Positions 16,264 to 24,398 are shown, counted from the first letter of the stretch. The stretch is DNA of 44,162 bases from Bacteroidales bacterium (GCA_004557825.1 SFFL01000028.1:1-44162), one strand, 5' to 3'. The notes: generated by a model not told the origin, from the letters alone. Made by a program: numbers and translations.

Positions 16264-18489
16264 TTATTGGGGATTTTTAGATGCTGTGGCGCGGAGGTAG
16301 CGGCGTACCAGCGCAATGTCGGAGCCGCTGACTCCGGGCAGAGCGGCTTGCACCTGATCGTAGGGGGCTTCTACGCCCAGGCGGTCGAATACGGCTGTGA
16401 TGGCGCTTACCACTACCGGTGTGAGGATAGCCTCAATAGTGATTTCTCCGGTGGGGATGAAGCGCTCAAGGTGCTGTGTGATAGTGCTTATGGCCAGGCC
16501 TCGCTCCGAGGCAATGCGGTCGCGGGTGAAGCCTCTGCGGAAAAGGTCCATAGTTATGTCCCACGACTTGGTTGCGGATTTTTTTTCGGTTTGCCGCTTG
16601 GCTTTGGCAGCTTCGCGTTCAGCCTTTTTGCGCTGCCTTTCTGCCTGACGGATTTCCCTTTCGGCGGCGAGAGGGTCGCGGGTGGCGTTCATTATGGCCT
16701 TCTGCTTGAGCTCCAGGAATTTGGAGGGGGAGAAACCGTTGTCGTTGATGGCCGTGAGCAGATACAGGGAGGAAAGCACCGATTGTTTCAGGTCGGTGGT
16801 AAGTTCCTGCACTCTGGCGTTGGCGCGCTTGTTCTCGGTGCGGATTTTCAGACAGCGGGCGATAGTGTTGCCGAACGTCTCATTGATGGTGTTGTAGAAA
16901 TATACGGCTCCGGAGCGCACACGGTGGAGGAAATCGGGCTGGTTGAGCGCTTCGTAGGGGAGCGAGGCGATGAGCGAAATCCATTTGTCGGCTACCTGAA
17001 TCACGTCGGTGCGAAGCCGGTCGGCTATGGTGGTGAGAGCGTTGTTCTCGTCGGGGAACTGATGGCGGTAGGTGGTGTACACAAGTCGGCGAAGCGCTTC
17101 TTCCTGATTGACAATTATCCGGAAGTCGAAAAGATCGCGAAGAAGTTGCCGGTGGTACTCGCGCCGGATGCCCGGGAGAGCCTCGATGCTTTTTGCGGCG
17201 GCTTCTTCCTGATGGGATATGTATGCAGCCACGGTGTGGTCGGGCTGCAGCGAGTGCTCGGCAATTGGGGTGGCCAGCACTATGCCTTCAAGTGTGCGGC
17301 AGCGGCTCAGCGCCACATACACCTGCCCCGGAGTGAAAGATGCGCCGGCGTCGATGATGACTTTGTCGAAAGTAAGGCCCTGACTTTTGTGGATGGTAAT
17401 GGCCCAGGCCAATCGCAGGGGCATCTGAGTGAATGTGCCCTGCACTTCGGTTTTGATTGTGTTGGTGGCTTCATCGACGGTGTATCGACTGTTTTCCCAC
17501 ACCTGCGGGGTGACGTCGATAAGTTTCCCGGTGGAGGGGATACGCACCCTCACAAGGTCGTTGGTGAGCGATACCACCTGGCCAATCAGACCGTTGTAGT
17601 AGCGGTGCTCCGTGGTGTCATTTTTTACGAACATTACCTGTGCGCCGACTTTGAGGGTAAGCTGGGCGGCAGTGGGGTAAAGCATCTCGCCGAAGGTGCC
17701 TTTGATTGTGGCTTTAAAAGTGTAAGGTTTGGTGGCGAGCGAGCGCATACGGTCGTCGTTGTAGCTGTCGGCCGATGCGTTGTGGGTGGTCAGACGGATG
17801 TATCCACTTCCGCTTTCAGGGATGAATGCCGGGTTCAGACGGGCGTTGAGCGCGATGCGGTCGGCCTGCGTGAGGCGGTTGTCGCGCACGTGGTTGAGCA
17901 GCTCCACGAATGAGGTATCGGTCTGACGGAATACCTTCTCAAGCTGGATTGTGATGTAAGAAATCTGAGCCAGCGCGTGTGAACCGAAGAAGTAGGGGGT
18001 GGAGTAGTGGTCGCGGAGGATTTCCTCATCGCGCGGCGTCACTACCGGTGCGAGTTGCTGGAGGTCGCCGATCATCAGCAGCTGCACCCCTCCGAATGGC
18101 TGCGAGTTGCGGCGGTATTTGCGGAGGGCGGCGTCGACGGCGTCGAGCAGGTCGGCGCGGACCATAGAGATTTCGTCGATGATGAGCAGGTCGAGCGAAC
18201 GTATTACTCGGAGTTTCTGCTTGGAGAAGGCGTATTTCTGATCCTGGGTGTCCATCCCGGGGATGTATGGCGCGGGCGAAATCTGGAAGAAGGAATGTAT
18301 GGTGACCCCTTCGGCGTTGACGGCGGCAACTCCGGTGGGTGCCACCACGATTGCGGTTTTGGCGCTGCGGCTTAGCACCTCTTTCAGAAAGGTGGTTTTG
18401 CCGGTGCCGGCTTTGCCGGTGAGAAAGATGCTTACGCCGGTGTGCTCCACGAAGTCCCATGCGCGGGCAAGGTTTTCATCGGGCTTCAT
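16264..18489 (-). CDS. PIF1-like DNA helicase with C-terminal helix-turn-helix
   Basis: The start is placed at the ATG at 18487-18489 (MKPDENLARAWDFVE), which leads directly into the helicase domain; an in-frame ATG 26 codons earlier would add a low-complexity Thr/Ser/Pro segment. The 741-residue product has Walker A GKAGTGKTTF, VAPTGVAAVNA, Walker B LLIIDEISMV, GDLQQLAPV, and the C-terminal motor signature WAITIHKSQGLTFD with VYVALSRC, typical of PIF1/RecD-like 5'-3' helicases. Residues about 600-660 are Lys/Arg/Glu-rich. They are followed by a helix-turn-helix (DLFRRGFTRDRIASERGLAISTITQHL) similar to the C-terminal domain of RecQ-type proteins. A role in replication or genome stability is inferred. 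The gene stands alone. Confidence 0.85.
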   Translation of the reverse strand: MKPDENLARAWDFVEHTGVSIFLTGKAGTGKTTFLKEVLSRSAKTAIVVAPTGVAAVNAEGVTIHSFFQISPAPYIPGMDTQDQKYAFSKQKLRVIRSLDLLIIDEISMVRADLLDAVDAALRKYRRNSQPFGGVQLLMIGDLQQLAPVVTPRDEEILRDHYSTPYFFGSHALAQISYITIQLEKVFRQTDTSFVELLNHVRDNRLTQADRIALNARLNPAFIPESGSGYIRLTTHNASADSYNDDRMRSLATKPYTFKATIKGTFGEMLYPTAAQLTLKVGAQVMFVKNDTTEHRYYNGLIGQVVSLTNDLVRVRIPSTGKLIDVTPQVWENSRYTVDEATNTIKTEVQGTFTQMPLRLAWAITIHKSQGLTFDKVIIDAGASFTPGQVYVALSRCRTLEGIVLATPIAEHSLQPDHTVAAYISHQEEAAAKSIEALPGIRREYHRQLLRDLFDFRIIVNQEEALRRLVYTTYRHQFPDENNALTTIADRLRTDVIQVADKWISLIASLPYEALNQPDFLHRVRSGAVYFYNTINETFGNTIARCLKIRTENKRANARVQELTTDLKQSVLSSLYLLTAINDNGFSPSKFLELKQKAIMNATRDPLAAEREIRQAERQRKKAEREAAKAKRQTEKKSATKSWDITMDLFRRGFTRDRIASERGLAISTITQHLERFIPTGEITIEAILTPVVVSAITAVFDRLGVEAPYDQVQAALPGVSGSDIALVRRYLRATASKNPQ

Positions 18490-18513
18490 TGATGGCTTTG
18501 CGGTGCTGTTAGT

Positions 18514-18673
18514 GCCGGAGGGCGAGTTTGTGGTGGGTTGTATGTGTGAGCCGGAGGGGGTATACATACCAAAGGTGTGATTGGTTTATGCCGGAGGGGA
18601 AAAACGGTCCGGGAGGGGTGAGGTTAGTTCGTAATCAGGGCGGAGCAAGGCATCATATACCCGGCTCCGCCCT
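18514..18673. repeat. GC-rich repeated words and a 10-bp hairpin between the helicase and the histone-like gene
   Basis: GCCGGAGGG occurs at 18514, 18550 and 18590, and GTATACATAC-type palindromic sequence lies near 18560. A perfect 10-bp inverted repeat (18637-18646 with 18664-18673) sits downstream of the histone-like gene and could help end its transcript, although no T-run follows on that strand. Confidence 0.45.
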
Positions 18674-18698
18674 AAAAAGCGGTTTTCAACGAAAAAGA

Positions 18699-18875
18699 TT
18701 ATGCTTTGGCAGCTTCAAGAGAAACCTTGCGGAATTCTTTCATGGCTTTTTCGATTTCGAGGGAAGCTTTACGAGCACGTGTGCCGGCAGCCTTGTTGCC
18801 ATTTTCGAGCTGAGCTTTGGCTTCTTTCTGGAATGCTTCGTAAAGTGAAGCTACCTTTTCAACTAATTCTTTCAT
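18699..18875 (-). CDS. histone H1-like protein, 58 residues
   Basis: The frame reads MKELVEKVASLYEAFQKEA, NGNKAAGTRARKASLEIEK and MKEFRKVSLEAAKA, ending in TAA. This is the small Lys/Ala/Glu-rich Hc1-like protein annotated as histone H1 in many Bacteroidales. It is predicted to be almost wholly helical and may bind DNA, but its role is not established for this group. A promoter with both boxes lies 47-76 nt upstream, suggesting its own strong transcription. It is short but has clean start, stop and promoter. Confidence 0.85.
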   Translation of the reverse strand: MKELVEKVASLYEAFQKEAKAQLENGNKAAGTRARKASLEIEKAMKEFRKVSLEAAKA

Positions 18876-18921
18876 AGTGGTTAATGTATTGGAAAAATGT
18901 AAGGATGTGATGTATTTGTGG

Positions 18922-18951
18922 CAAAGTTATAAAAAAAATCTGTATAACAAA
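18922..18951 (-). promoter_or_regulatory. Bacteroidota-type promoter of the histone H1-like gene
   Basis: Minus-strand TTTG (18948-18951), 18-nt spacer and TAACTTTG (18922-18929) match the -33/-7 consensus. The -7 box lies 47 nt ahead of the start codon. Confidence 0.75.
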
Positions 18952-19175
18952 GATTTATCACTGTTAAATGCAGGATTTTTGTGAAAAAAAGTGCAAAACT
19001 GCCTGTTTCGATTTCTTTTGCGCGCTTTGACCGCAATTTATGGCCGGGAATTGCAGGGCAACTGAACTTCGGGCAGGCGCCCTCAGCACGGTGCTGAGGA
19101 TGAGCCGCAGACAATTTGGCTGGCTTATGGGCGGCCTAAAGAGAGCAATATGGCAGGTGTATGTGCGGGCTATAG

Positions 19176-19259
19176 CTGGCAAAAGCAGTGGAGAAAGGAG
19201 GATATTTGGCGGGGATGCCGGCAAAAGCAGGGAAGAAAGATGGCTATTTGGCGGGGAAG
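19176..19259. repeat. two tandem 42-nt copies including the 3' end of the threonine dehydratase gene
   Basis: Copy 19218-19259 contains the last codons and TAG (19244-19246) of the dehydratase gene. Copy 19176-19217 repeats it just downstream with few changes (CYGGCAAAAGCAG..., TATTTGGCGGGGAWG). The array lies in the otherwise gene-free stretch 18952-19243. Confidence 0.8.
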
Positions 19260-20443
19260 CCGGCAGCGGCGAGGGCGGCGGTGAGGCGCTCTACGTGCTC
19301 GCGGTTGAGAGTCTCCAATTCAAGGTGCAGGGTGCAGGCGTTGATCTGGGCGGAGGCCGATACACGTTCGTGGTTTACGGAAAGCACGTTCGCACCCTGT
19401 TCGGCCACAACCTTCAGTACCTGCGAGAGGGTACCTGGCTTGTCGGTGACTTCCAGTTCGAGCTGGCAGAGGCGACCGATTTTGAGCAGGGCGCGGTTGA
19501 TGACGCGGTTGAGGATGTTTACGTCGATGTTGCCGCCCGATACGAGGCATACCACATTCTTCCCTTCGAGAGGCAGTTTGCCGAACATTGCCGCAGCTAC
19601 GGCGCTGGCACCGGCTCCTTCGGCCACGAGTTTCTGTTTTTCGATGAGCGCGAGGATGGCGGCGGCAATCTCATCATCGTTGACGGTGACGATGTCGTCG
19701 ACATATTTCGAGCAGAGGTCGAAGGTGAGGTCGCCCGGCTCTTTTACGGCAATGCCGTCGGCGATGGTGGAGACGGTGTCGAGATGAACGCGCTGACGCT
19801 CTTTGAGCGACTGAGCCATAGAGGGCGCTCCGGCAGCCTGCACGCCGTAGACCTTGATGTCGGGGCGCAGGGTCTTCACAGCGAAGGCGATGCCAGAGAT
19901 AAGGCCACCGCCGCCAACAGGCACTACGATAGCGTCGACCTGAGGCATTTCCTCAAGGATTTCCAGGCCGATAGTGCCCTGTCCGGCAATCACTTTAGGG
20001 TCGTTGAACGGATGCACGAAGGTGTAGCCTTTCTCCTGCTGGAGCTGCACGGCTTTGGCATAGGCGTCGTCGTAAACTCCGGGCACGAGGCAAACCTCTG
20101 CACCATAGTGCTTTGTGGCTTCGATTTTGGAGATGGGCGCACCGGCAGGGAGGCAGATGAGCGACTTGATGCCGTTGTGGGTTGCGGCAAGAGCCACGCC
20201 CTGGGCGTGATTGCCGGCCGAGCAGGCTATTACGCCCTTTTCGCGTTCCTCGGGGGTGAGCTGCGAAATCTTGTAATAGGCGCCGCGGAGCTTGAAAGCA
20301 CCGGTGTGCTGGAGGTTTTCCGGTTTGAGGAATATTTTACAAGTGTCGGACAGCGGTGTCGGCCCGATGATTTTGGGATGACGGGCCACATCGCTGAGCA
20401 CCTTCTGTGCGCGGTATATTTCTTCGATTGTAAGTTCGTTCAT
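19244..20443 (-). CDS. ilvA: threonine dehydratase (threonine ammonia-lyase) with C-terminal ACT domain
   Basis: The 399-residue PLP enzyme has Lys51 in HTGAFKLRGAYYK as the cofactor lysine, SAGNHAQGVA for substrate/phosphate contact and VPVGGGGLISG as the PLP-phosphate glycine loop. Residues about 325-399 form one ACT-type regulatory domain (LELEVTDKPGTLSQVLKVV...). It converts threonine to 2-oxobutanoate and ammonia for isoleucine synthesis or catabolism. The single short ACT domain is like the approximately 400-residue form, not the 514-residue E. coli IlvA. No other branched-chain genes are nearby. Its final codons are duplicated downstream. Confidence 0.92.
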   Translation of the reverse strand: MNELTIEEIYRAQKVLSDVARHPKIIGPTPLSDTCKIFLKPENLQHTGAFKLRGAYYKISQLTPEEREKGVIACSAGNHAQGVALAATHNGIKSLICLPAGAPISKIEATKHYGAEVCLVPGVYDDAYAKAVQLQQEKGYTFVHPFNDPKVIAGQGTIGLEILEEMPQVDAIVVPVGGGGLISGIAFAVKTLRPDIKVYGVQAAGAPSMAQSLKERQRVHLDTVSTIADGIAVKEPGDLTFDLCSKYVDDIVTVNDDEIAAAILALIEKQKLVAEGAGASAVAAAMFGKLPLEGKNVVCLVSGGNIDVNILNRVINRALLKIGRLCQLELEVTDKPGTLSQVLKVVAEQGANVLSVNHERVSASAQINACTLHLELETLNREHVERLTAALAAAGFPAK

Positions 20444-20472
20444 ATTCTTATAACAGATATAATCCTTTGATA

Positions 20473-20524
20473 CATAGATGGTGGCGTACGCCTTCGATCA
20501 TAGATGGTGGCGTTCGCCTTTGAT
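20473..20524. repeat. 26-nt tandem repeat, two copies
   Basis: 20473-20498 and 20499-20524 are nearly identical (CATAGATGGTGGCGTWCGCC...). They fill most of the short spacer between the glutamate-synthase-like gene and the threonine dehydratase gene. Confidence 0.8.
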
Positions 20525-20547
20525 TCGTGAGGTAGGGCGCTTCCTGC

Positions 20548-22074
20548 TTATTTGGCGGCGCGATCGAGCAGCGCTTTGTGCATAGCGGCAGCGGCTTTGC
20601 GTCCATCGCCCATAGCCAGAATCACGGTGGCCCCGCCGCGCACGATGTCGCCGCCGGCAAAGAGCATCGGCTTGGTGGTCTCCAGGGTGTCGTCGTTGAC
20701 CACGAGGGTGCCGCGGCGGGTTACTTCCAGGCCGGGGATATTGTCGGGAATAAGCGGGTTGGGAGAAACGCCCACGCTGACAATCACTTCATCAACAGGC
20801 ATCTCCACGATGTCGCCCTCAACCGGTATGGGCGAACGGCGGCCGGAGGCATCAGGTTCGCCAAGCTCCATACGCTGCAGGCGCATAGCACTTACGCGGC
20901 CCTTCTCGTCGGCGATGTATTCCACGGGGTTGTGGAGGGTGAGGAAGGTTACACCCTCCTCTTTGGCGTGTTTCACCTCTTCGGCGCGGGCGGGCATTTC
21001 CTCCTCGCTGCGGCGGTAAACGATATAAACCTCTTCGGCGCCCATACGACGGGCAGTGCGGCAGGAGTCCATGGCTGTGTTGCCGCCGCCGATTACGGCC
21101 ACGCGCTTCCCTTTGATAACCGGAGTGGCCCACCCGGGGCGCCCTGCACCCATAAGGTTGATGCGGGTGAGATATTCGTTGCTCGACATAACGCCGATGA
21201 AGTTTTCTCCGGGGATGCCCATAAAACGGGGCAGACCGGCGCCGGAGGCCACGAAGATACCTTCAAACCCGGCGTCGGCCAGATCATCATAGCTAAGGGT
21301 CTTGCCAACGACGCAGTCGGTGGTGAACTCTACACCGTCGGCACGGAGCTGCTCGATTTCCGCATCGACTACCGAGTTGGGCAGACGGAATTCGGGGATA
21401 CCATATTTCAGTACGCCGCCGATTTCGTGCAGGGCTTCAAAGACGTGCACCCGATAGCCCAGGCGGCACATATCACCGGCGAACGAGAGTGAGGCCGGTC
21501 CGGAACCAATCACGGCGATTTTGGCCAGTTTGCCCTTTTCGGACTTCTTGCCCTTCTCGCCGGAAGCCGAAGCAGCATCGGCGCAGGTTGCGCATTTACC
21601 GGCGGCTTCCTCATTGGCCTTGCGTGTGAAATCCGAGGCGAAACGCTCCAGATAACCAATGGCCACCGGCTGGCGGTGTGTACGGTTATAAATACATTTC
21701 GATTCGCACTGACGCTCCTGCGGGCATACGCGGCCGCAGACGGCAGGAAGTGCGGAAGTTTCTTTCAGCACGGCGGCTGCGTCGGTGAAGTTGCCGCGCT
21801 CGATATTCTTGATGAATCCGGGGATGTTGATGCTCACAGGGCAACCGGTTACGCACTGCGGGTCGGGGCAGTCGAGGCAACGGGTGGCTTCCACCACGGC
21901 TTGCTCTGCCGAGAGGCCCTGATTCACCTCCTCATTGCAGGTGATGCGGTATTCGGGAGAAAGTTCGGGCATTTTAGCACGCGGGATGGCCATACGGTCC
22001 TTTGCGGTGTGCGATTTGCGCAGCTCCTCACGCCATTTGGCGTCGCGCGGAGAGATTGTATTTTTTGAATCCAT
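20548..22074 (-). CDS. NADPH-dependent flavoprotein, NfnB / glutamate synthase small-subunit type
   Basis: The 508-residue protein has an N-terminal ferredoxin-like domain with CLDCPDPQC-x3-CP and CGRVCPQERQCESKC (two 4Fe-4S sites), then two nucleotide-binding Rossmann motifs: VIGSGPASLSFAGD for FAD and VIGGGNTAMDSCRTA for NADPH. The end (GDIVRGGATVILAMGDGRKAA) closes the FAD site. This layout is shared by GltD and by NfnB/SudA. The gene next to it encodes the matching ferredoxin-NADP reductase-like subunit and no GltB large subunit is present, so an NfnAB-type electron-bifurcating or sulfide-dehydrogenase-like complex is more likely than glutamate synthase. This choice rests on gene context. 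Confidence 0.85.
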   Translation of the reverse strand: MDSKNTISPRDAKWREELRKSHTAKDRMAIPRAKMPELSPEYRITCNEEVNQGLSAEQAVVEATRCLDCPDPQCVTGCPVSINIPGFIKNIERGNFTDAAAVLKETSALPAVCGRVCPQERQCESKCIYNRTHRQPVAIGYLERFASDFTRKANEEAAGKCATCADAASASGEKGKKSEKGKLAKIAVIGSGPASLSFAGDMCRLGYRVHVFEALHEIGGVLKYGIPEFRLPNSVVDAEIEQLRADGVEFTTDCVVGKTLSYDDLADAGFEGIFVASGAGLPRFMGIPGENFIGVMSSNEYLTRINLMGAGRPGWATPVIKGKRVAVIGGGNTAMDSCRTARRMGAEEVYIVYRRSEEEMPARAEEVKHAKEEGVTFLTLHNPVEYIADEKGRVSAMRLQRMELGEPDASGRRSPIPVEGDIVEMPVDEVIVSVGVSPNPLIPDNIPGLEVTRRGTLVVNDDTLETTKPMLFAGGDIVRGGATVILAMGDGRKAAAAMHKALLDRAAK

Positions 22075-22162
22075 AGGGATAATCGGAATCTGAGTTATAA
22101 AAAGTTGAAGCGAATAGGATGAAATTAAGCCGAGGACGCTTAAACGAAAATGCTTGCTCGCG

Positions 22163-22195
22163 GATGCTTAATATGAGCTGATGCTTAATATGAGC
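22163..22195. repeat. 17-nt-period tandem repeat spanning the stop codon of the NfnA-like gene
   Basis: GATGCTTAATATGAGC occurs at 22163-22178 and 22180-22195. The second copy contains the TAA stop (22185-22187) of the adjacent minus-strand gene. The first lies just beyond it. Confidence 0.85.
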
Positions 22196-22964
22196 GGAGG
22201 CGCATAAGCATTTCATCGAAGTCGACCTTATGGGCGTCGAATTCAGGACCATCGACGCATACGAATCGCATTTTGCCGTCGACAGTGACGCGGCAGGCGC
22301 CGCACATACCGGTGCCGTCGACCATAATGGTGTTGAGCGAGCAGATGGTGGGCACTTCGTATTTTTTGGTGAGCAGGCTCACGAATTTCATCATAATAGC
22401 CGGGCCTATGGTGCACACAAGGTCGACTTTCTCGCGGTTGATTACCTCCTCCAGGCCGTTGGTCACAAGACCTTTTTTGCCGTAGGAACCGTCGTCGGTC
22501 ATAATAATCACCTCGTCGGAGTGCTCGCGCACCTGATCTTCGAGGATGATGAGGTCTTTGGTGCGAGCTGCCAGAATCGAAATCACCTTGTTTCCGGTAG
22601 CTTTCATAGCCTTGAGGATGGGGAGCAGGGGAGCCACACCCACACCGCCGCCGCAGCACACCACGGTGCCGTAGTTGCGGATGTCGGTGGCACGACCCAG
22701 TGGCCCGACCACGTCGTGGAGATACTCTCCGGGTTCTTTCGCGCAGATTTCGGCAGTGGATGCCCCGATGGCCTGCACTACCAGTGTGATGGTGCCGAGC
22801 TTCGTGTCGGCGTCGGCGATGGTGAGCGGGATGCGTTCTCCTTTCTCGTTGGGGATGACGATAACGAAGTGACCCGGTTTTCGGGCTTTTGCAATCATCG
22901 GAGCTTCCACCACGAGCTTCACTACTTTTTCGGAGAAATGCTCTTTGGAGAGTATCTTATTCAT
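22185..22964 (-). CDS. ferredoxin:NADP reductase-like subunit (NfnA / SudB type)
   Basis: The start at 22962-22964 (MNKILSKEHF) is preferred to an upstream in-frame codon. The 259-residue protein has an FAD-binding barrel (KPGHFVIVIPNEKGERIPLTI), an NAD-binding part beginning VCCGGGVGVAPLLPI, and near the C-terminus VDGTGMCGACRVTV...MRFVC, the Asp/Cys ligands of a 2Fe-2S cluster seen in NfnA and PyrK-like proteins. With the downstream partner it would move electrons between NADPH, NADH and ferredoxin. The gap to the partner is about 110 nt and contains a tandem duplication of this gene's end. Confidence 0.87.
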   Translation of the reverse strand: MNKILSKEHFSEKVVKLVVEAPMIAKARKPGHFVIVIPNEKGERIPLTIADADTKLGTITLVVQAIGASTAEICAKEPGEYLHDVVGPLGRATDIRNYGTVVCCGGGVGVAPLLPILKAMKATGNKVISILAARTKDLIILEDQVREHSDEVIIMTDDGSYGKKGLVTNGLEEVINREKVDLVCTIGPAIMMKFVSLLTKKYEVPTICSLNTIMVDGTGMCGACRVTVDGKMRFVCVDGPEFDAHKVDFDEMLMRLRSY

Positions 22965-22982
22965 GGGGTATATCTTGCAACT

Positions 22983-23012
22983 GCGGGGACGCAGCAATCA
23001 CTGCGTCCCCGC
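22983..23012. repeat. 12-bp perfect hairpin after tRNA-Leu
   Basis: GCGGGGACGCAG (22983-22994) pairs with CTGCGTCCCCGC (23001-23012) around a 6-nt loop. It lies between the tRNA 3' end and the NfnA-like gene and has no T-run. Its GGGACGCA core is shared with the large inverted repeat at 13175-13315, so it may be a small member of the same palindrome family. Confidence 0.65.
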
Positions 23013-23034
23013 CGGGTACGTTTCAGGTGTGTGG

Positions 23035-23115
23035 TGCGCAAGGGGGGACTCGAACCCCCACGACCGAAGTCACCAGATCCTAAGTCTGGCGCGGCTACCA
23101 TTACGCCACTTGCGC
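23035..23115 (-). tRNA. tRNA-Leu, anticodon UAG
   Basis: The 81-nt minus-strand sequence folds as a class II tRNA. The 7-bp acceptor stem GCGCAAG/CTTGCGC has discriminator A. The anticodon stem CCAGA/TCTGG encloses the loop CTTAGGA (anticodon TAG at 23080-23082), followed by a long variable arm with TTCG and a T-arm GGGGG-TTCGAGT-CCCCC. CCA is not encoded. Confidence 0.95.
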
Positions 23116-23149
23116 CTCGCTCCGCCGGGTTAGGGCGGAAGTGACGGTC

Positions 23150-23241
23150 TTATCTGAAAAGACCGTGCTTGCGGAAAGCCTAATTTGATGAGGCCTTTTT
23201 GCAGGAAGCCTTATTTGATAAGGCCGTGCTTGCGGAATACC
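23150..23241. repeat. three tandem copies (30-31 nt) of the 3' end of the serine palmitoyltransferase gene
   Basis: The copy inside the gene (23211-23241) includes the TAA stop. Degenerate copies follow at 23181-23210 and 23150-23180. On the minus strand the second copy reads in frame as GFLQKGLIK beside the gene's own FRKHGLIK-stop. The third is a 31-nt copy that again ends in a TAA-like word. Confidence 0.85.
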
Positions 23242-24398
23242 TTCTGAATCTTTTCAAGGGCAAATTCCACCTGTTCCTGAGTGTGGGTAGCCATCAGCGA
23301 GAAGCGGATGAGGGTATCCTGAGGAGCAACCGCAGGAGTCACCACGGGGTTGACGAACAGACCCTCGTCGAAGAGGTCGCGAGTGATGCGGTAGGTCTTG
23401 TAGTCGTCGCGGATGAACAGCGGGATGATAGGAGTGGTGGTTTTGCCGATTTCGCAGCCCATATTGCGGAAACCATCGAGGGCGAAGTTGGTAATCTTCC
23501 AGAGGTTTTCCTGGCGCTCAGGCTCGGCAATCATAATGTCGATGGCCTTGAGTGCGGCGGCTGTGGAAGCCGGGGTGATGGAGGCTGTGAAGATATATGA
23601 GCGGGAGTGGTGGCGGAGGAAGTTGGTTATTTCCTTGTCGGTGGCGATGAAGCCGCCAAGCGAAGCGAACGATTTGGAGAATGTGCCCATAATAAGGTCG
23701 ACATCGTCGGTGAGGCCGAAGTGGTTGACGGTGCCGCGGCCGCCTTCGCCAAACACGCCGATGCCGTGGGCTTCGTCGACCATCACGGCGGCATTGTATT
23801 TCTTGGCCAGGCGAACGATTTCGGGGATATTGGCTACGTCGCCCTCCATCGAGAACACACCGTCGGTGACGATGAGTTTCACTTTGTCGGGGTCGCATTT
23901 CTGGAGCTGCTTTTCGAGCGACTCCATATCGTTGTGCTTGTATTTGAGACAGGTGGAGAAGCTCAGACGACGGCCTTCAATGATGGAGGCGTGATCCTGC
24001 TCGTCGTAAATCACGTAGTCTTCGCGGCCGGTGAGGCAGGAGACAACGCCGAGGTTAACCTCGAAGCCGGTGGAGTAGATCATCACATCCTCCTTGCCGA
24101 TGTATTCGGCGATTCGGCGTTCGAGCTTCTTGTGGAGGTCGAGTGTGCCGTTGAGGAAGGGTGAGCCTGCACAACCTGTGCCATATTTGCGGGTGGCTTC
24201 GATTGCGGCTTCCTTGATGCGGGGGTCGCTCACAAGGCCGGAATAGCAGTTGGAGCCGAACATTAAGACTTTGCGGCCGTTGATGATTACTTCGGGTTCC
24301 TGTTCGCTTTCGATAGCGCGGAAGTAAGGGTAAACCCCGGCGGCTTTAGCTTCCTGAGGGGCAGTGTACTGAGCAAGTTTTGCTTGAAGCAGCTTCAT
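23211..24398 (-). CDS. spt: serine palmitoyltransferase (alpha-oxoamine synthase family)
   Basis: The 395-residue fold-type I PLP enzyme has NCYSGLVSDPRI, GTGCAGSPFLNGTLDLHKKLE, DEAHGIGVFGEGGRG with the cofactor Asp, and GTFSKSFASLGGFI with the PLP lysine at residue 242. The sequence agrees closely with what I recall of the Bacteroides serine palmitoyltransferase (KYKHNDMESLEKQLQKC, IVTDGVFSMEGD, ATHTQEQ). It condenses serine with a fatty acyl-CoA to form 3-ketosphinganine, the first step of sphingolipid synthesis. Glycine C-acetyltransferase (Kbl) and KAPA synthase are close relatives and remain alternatives. It is monocistronic in this window, with a tRNA downstream. Confidence 0.82.
   Translation of the reverse strand: MKLLQAKLAQYTAPQEAKAAGVYPYFRAIESEQEPEVIINGRKVLMFGSNCYSGLVSDPRIKEAAIEATRKYGTGCAGSPFLNGTLDLHKKLERRIAEYIGKEDVMIYSTGFEVNLGVVSCLTGREDYVIYDEQDHASIIEGRRLSFSTCLKYKHNDMESLEKQLQKCDPDKVKLIVTDGVFSMEGDVANIPEIVRLAKKYNAAVMVDEAHGIGVFGEGGRGTVNHFGLTDDVDLIMGTFSKSFASLGGFIATDKEITNFLRHHSRSYIFTASITPASTAAALKAIDIMIAEPERQENLWKITNFALDGFRNMGCEIGKTTTPIIPLFIRDDYKTYRITRDLFDEGLFVNPVVTPAVAPQDTLIRFSLMATHTQEQVEFALEKIQKVFRKHGLIK

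Noticed and set aside
16267..17913. 548-codon plus-strand open frame opposite the helicase
   Set aside because: The minus strand encodes all helicase motifs in order; the antisense product is Gly/Val/His-rich with no domain.
18514..18598. Three GCCGGAGGG words spaced 36-40 nt, considered as a CRISPR-like array
   Set aside because: The repeated word is only 9 nt, the spacing is irregular, and no cas gene is in the window.
19040..20470. 476-codon plus-strand open frame opposite threonine dehydratase
   Set aside because: Antisense shadow; its upstream part crosses the tandem repeats and it lacks any recognised motif.
20548..22074. Glutamate synthase small subunit (gltD) as the name
   Set aside because: No large subunit is present and the adjacent ferredoxin-NADP reductase-like gene favours an Nfn/Sud-type complex, so the gltD symbol was not assigned.
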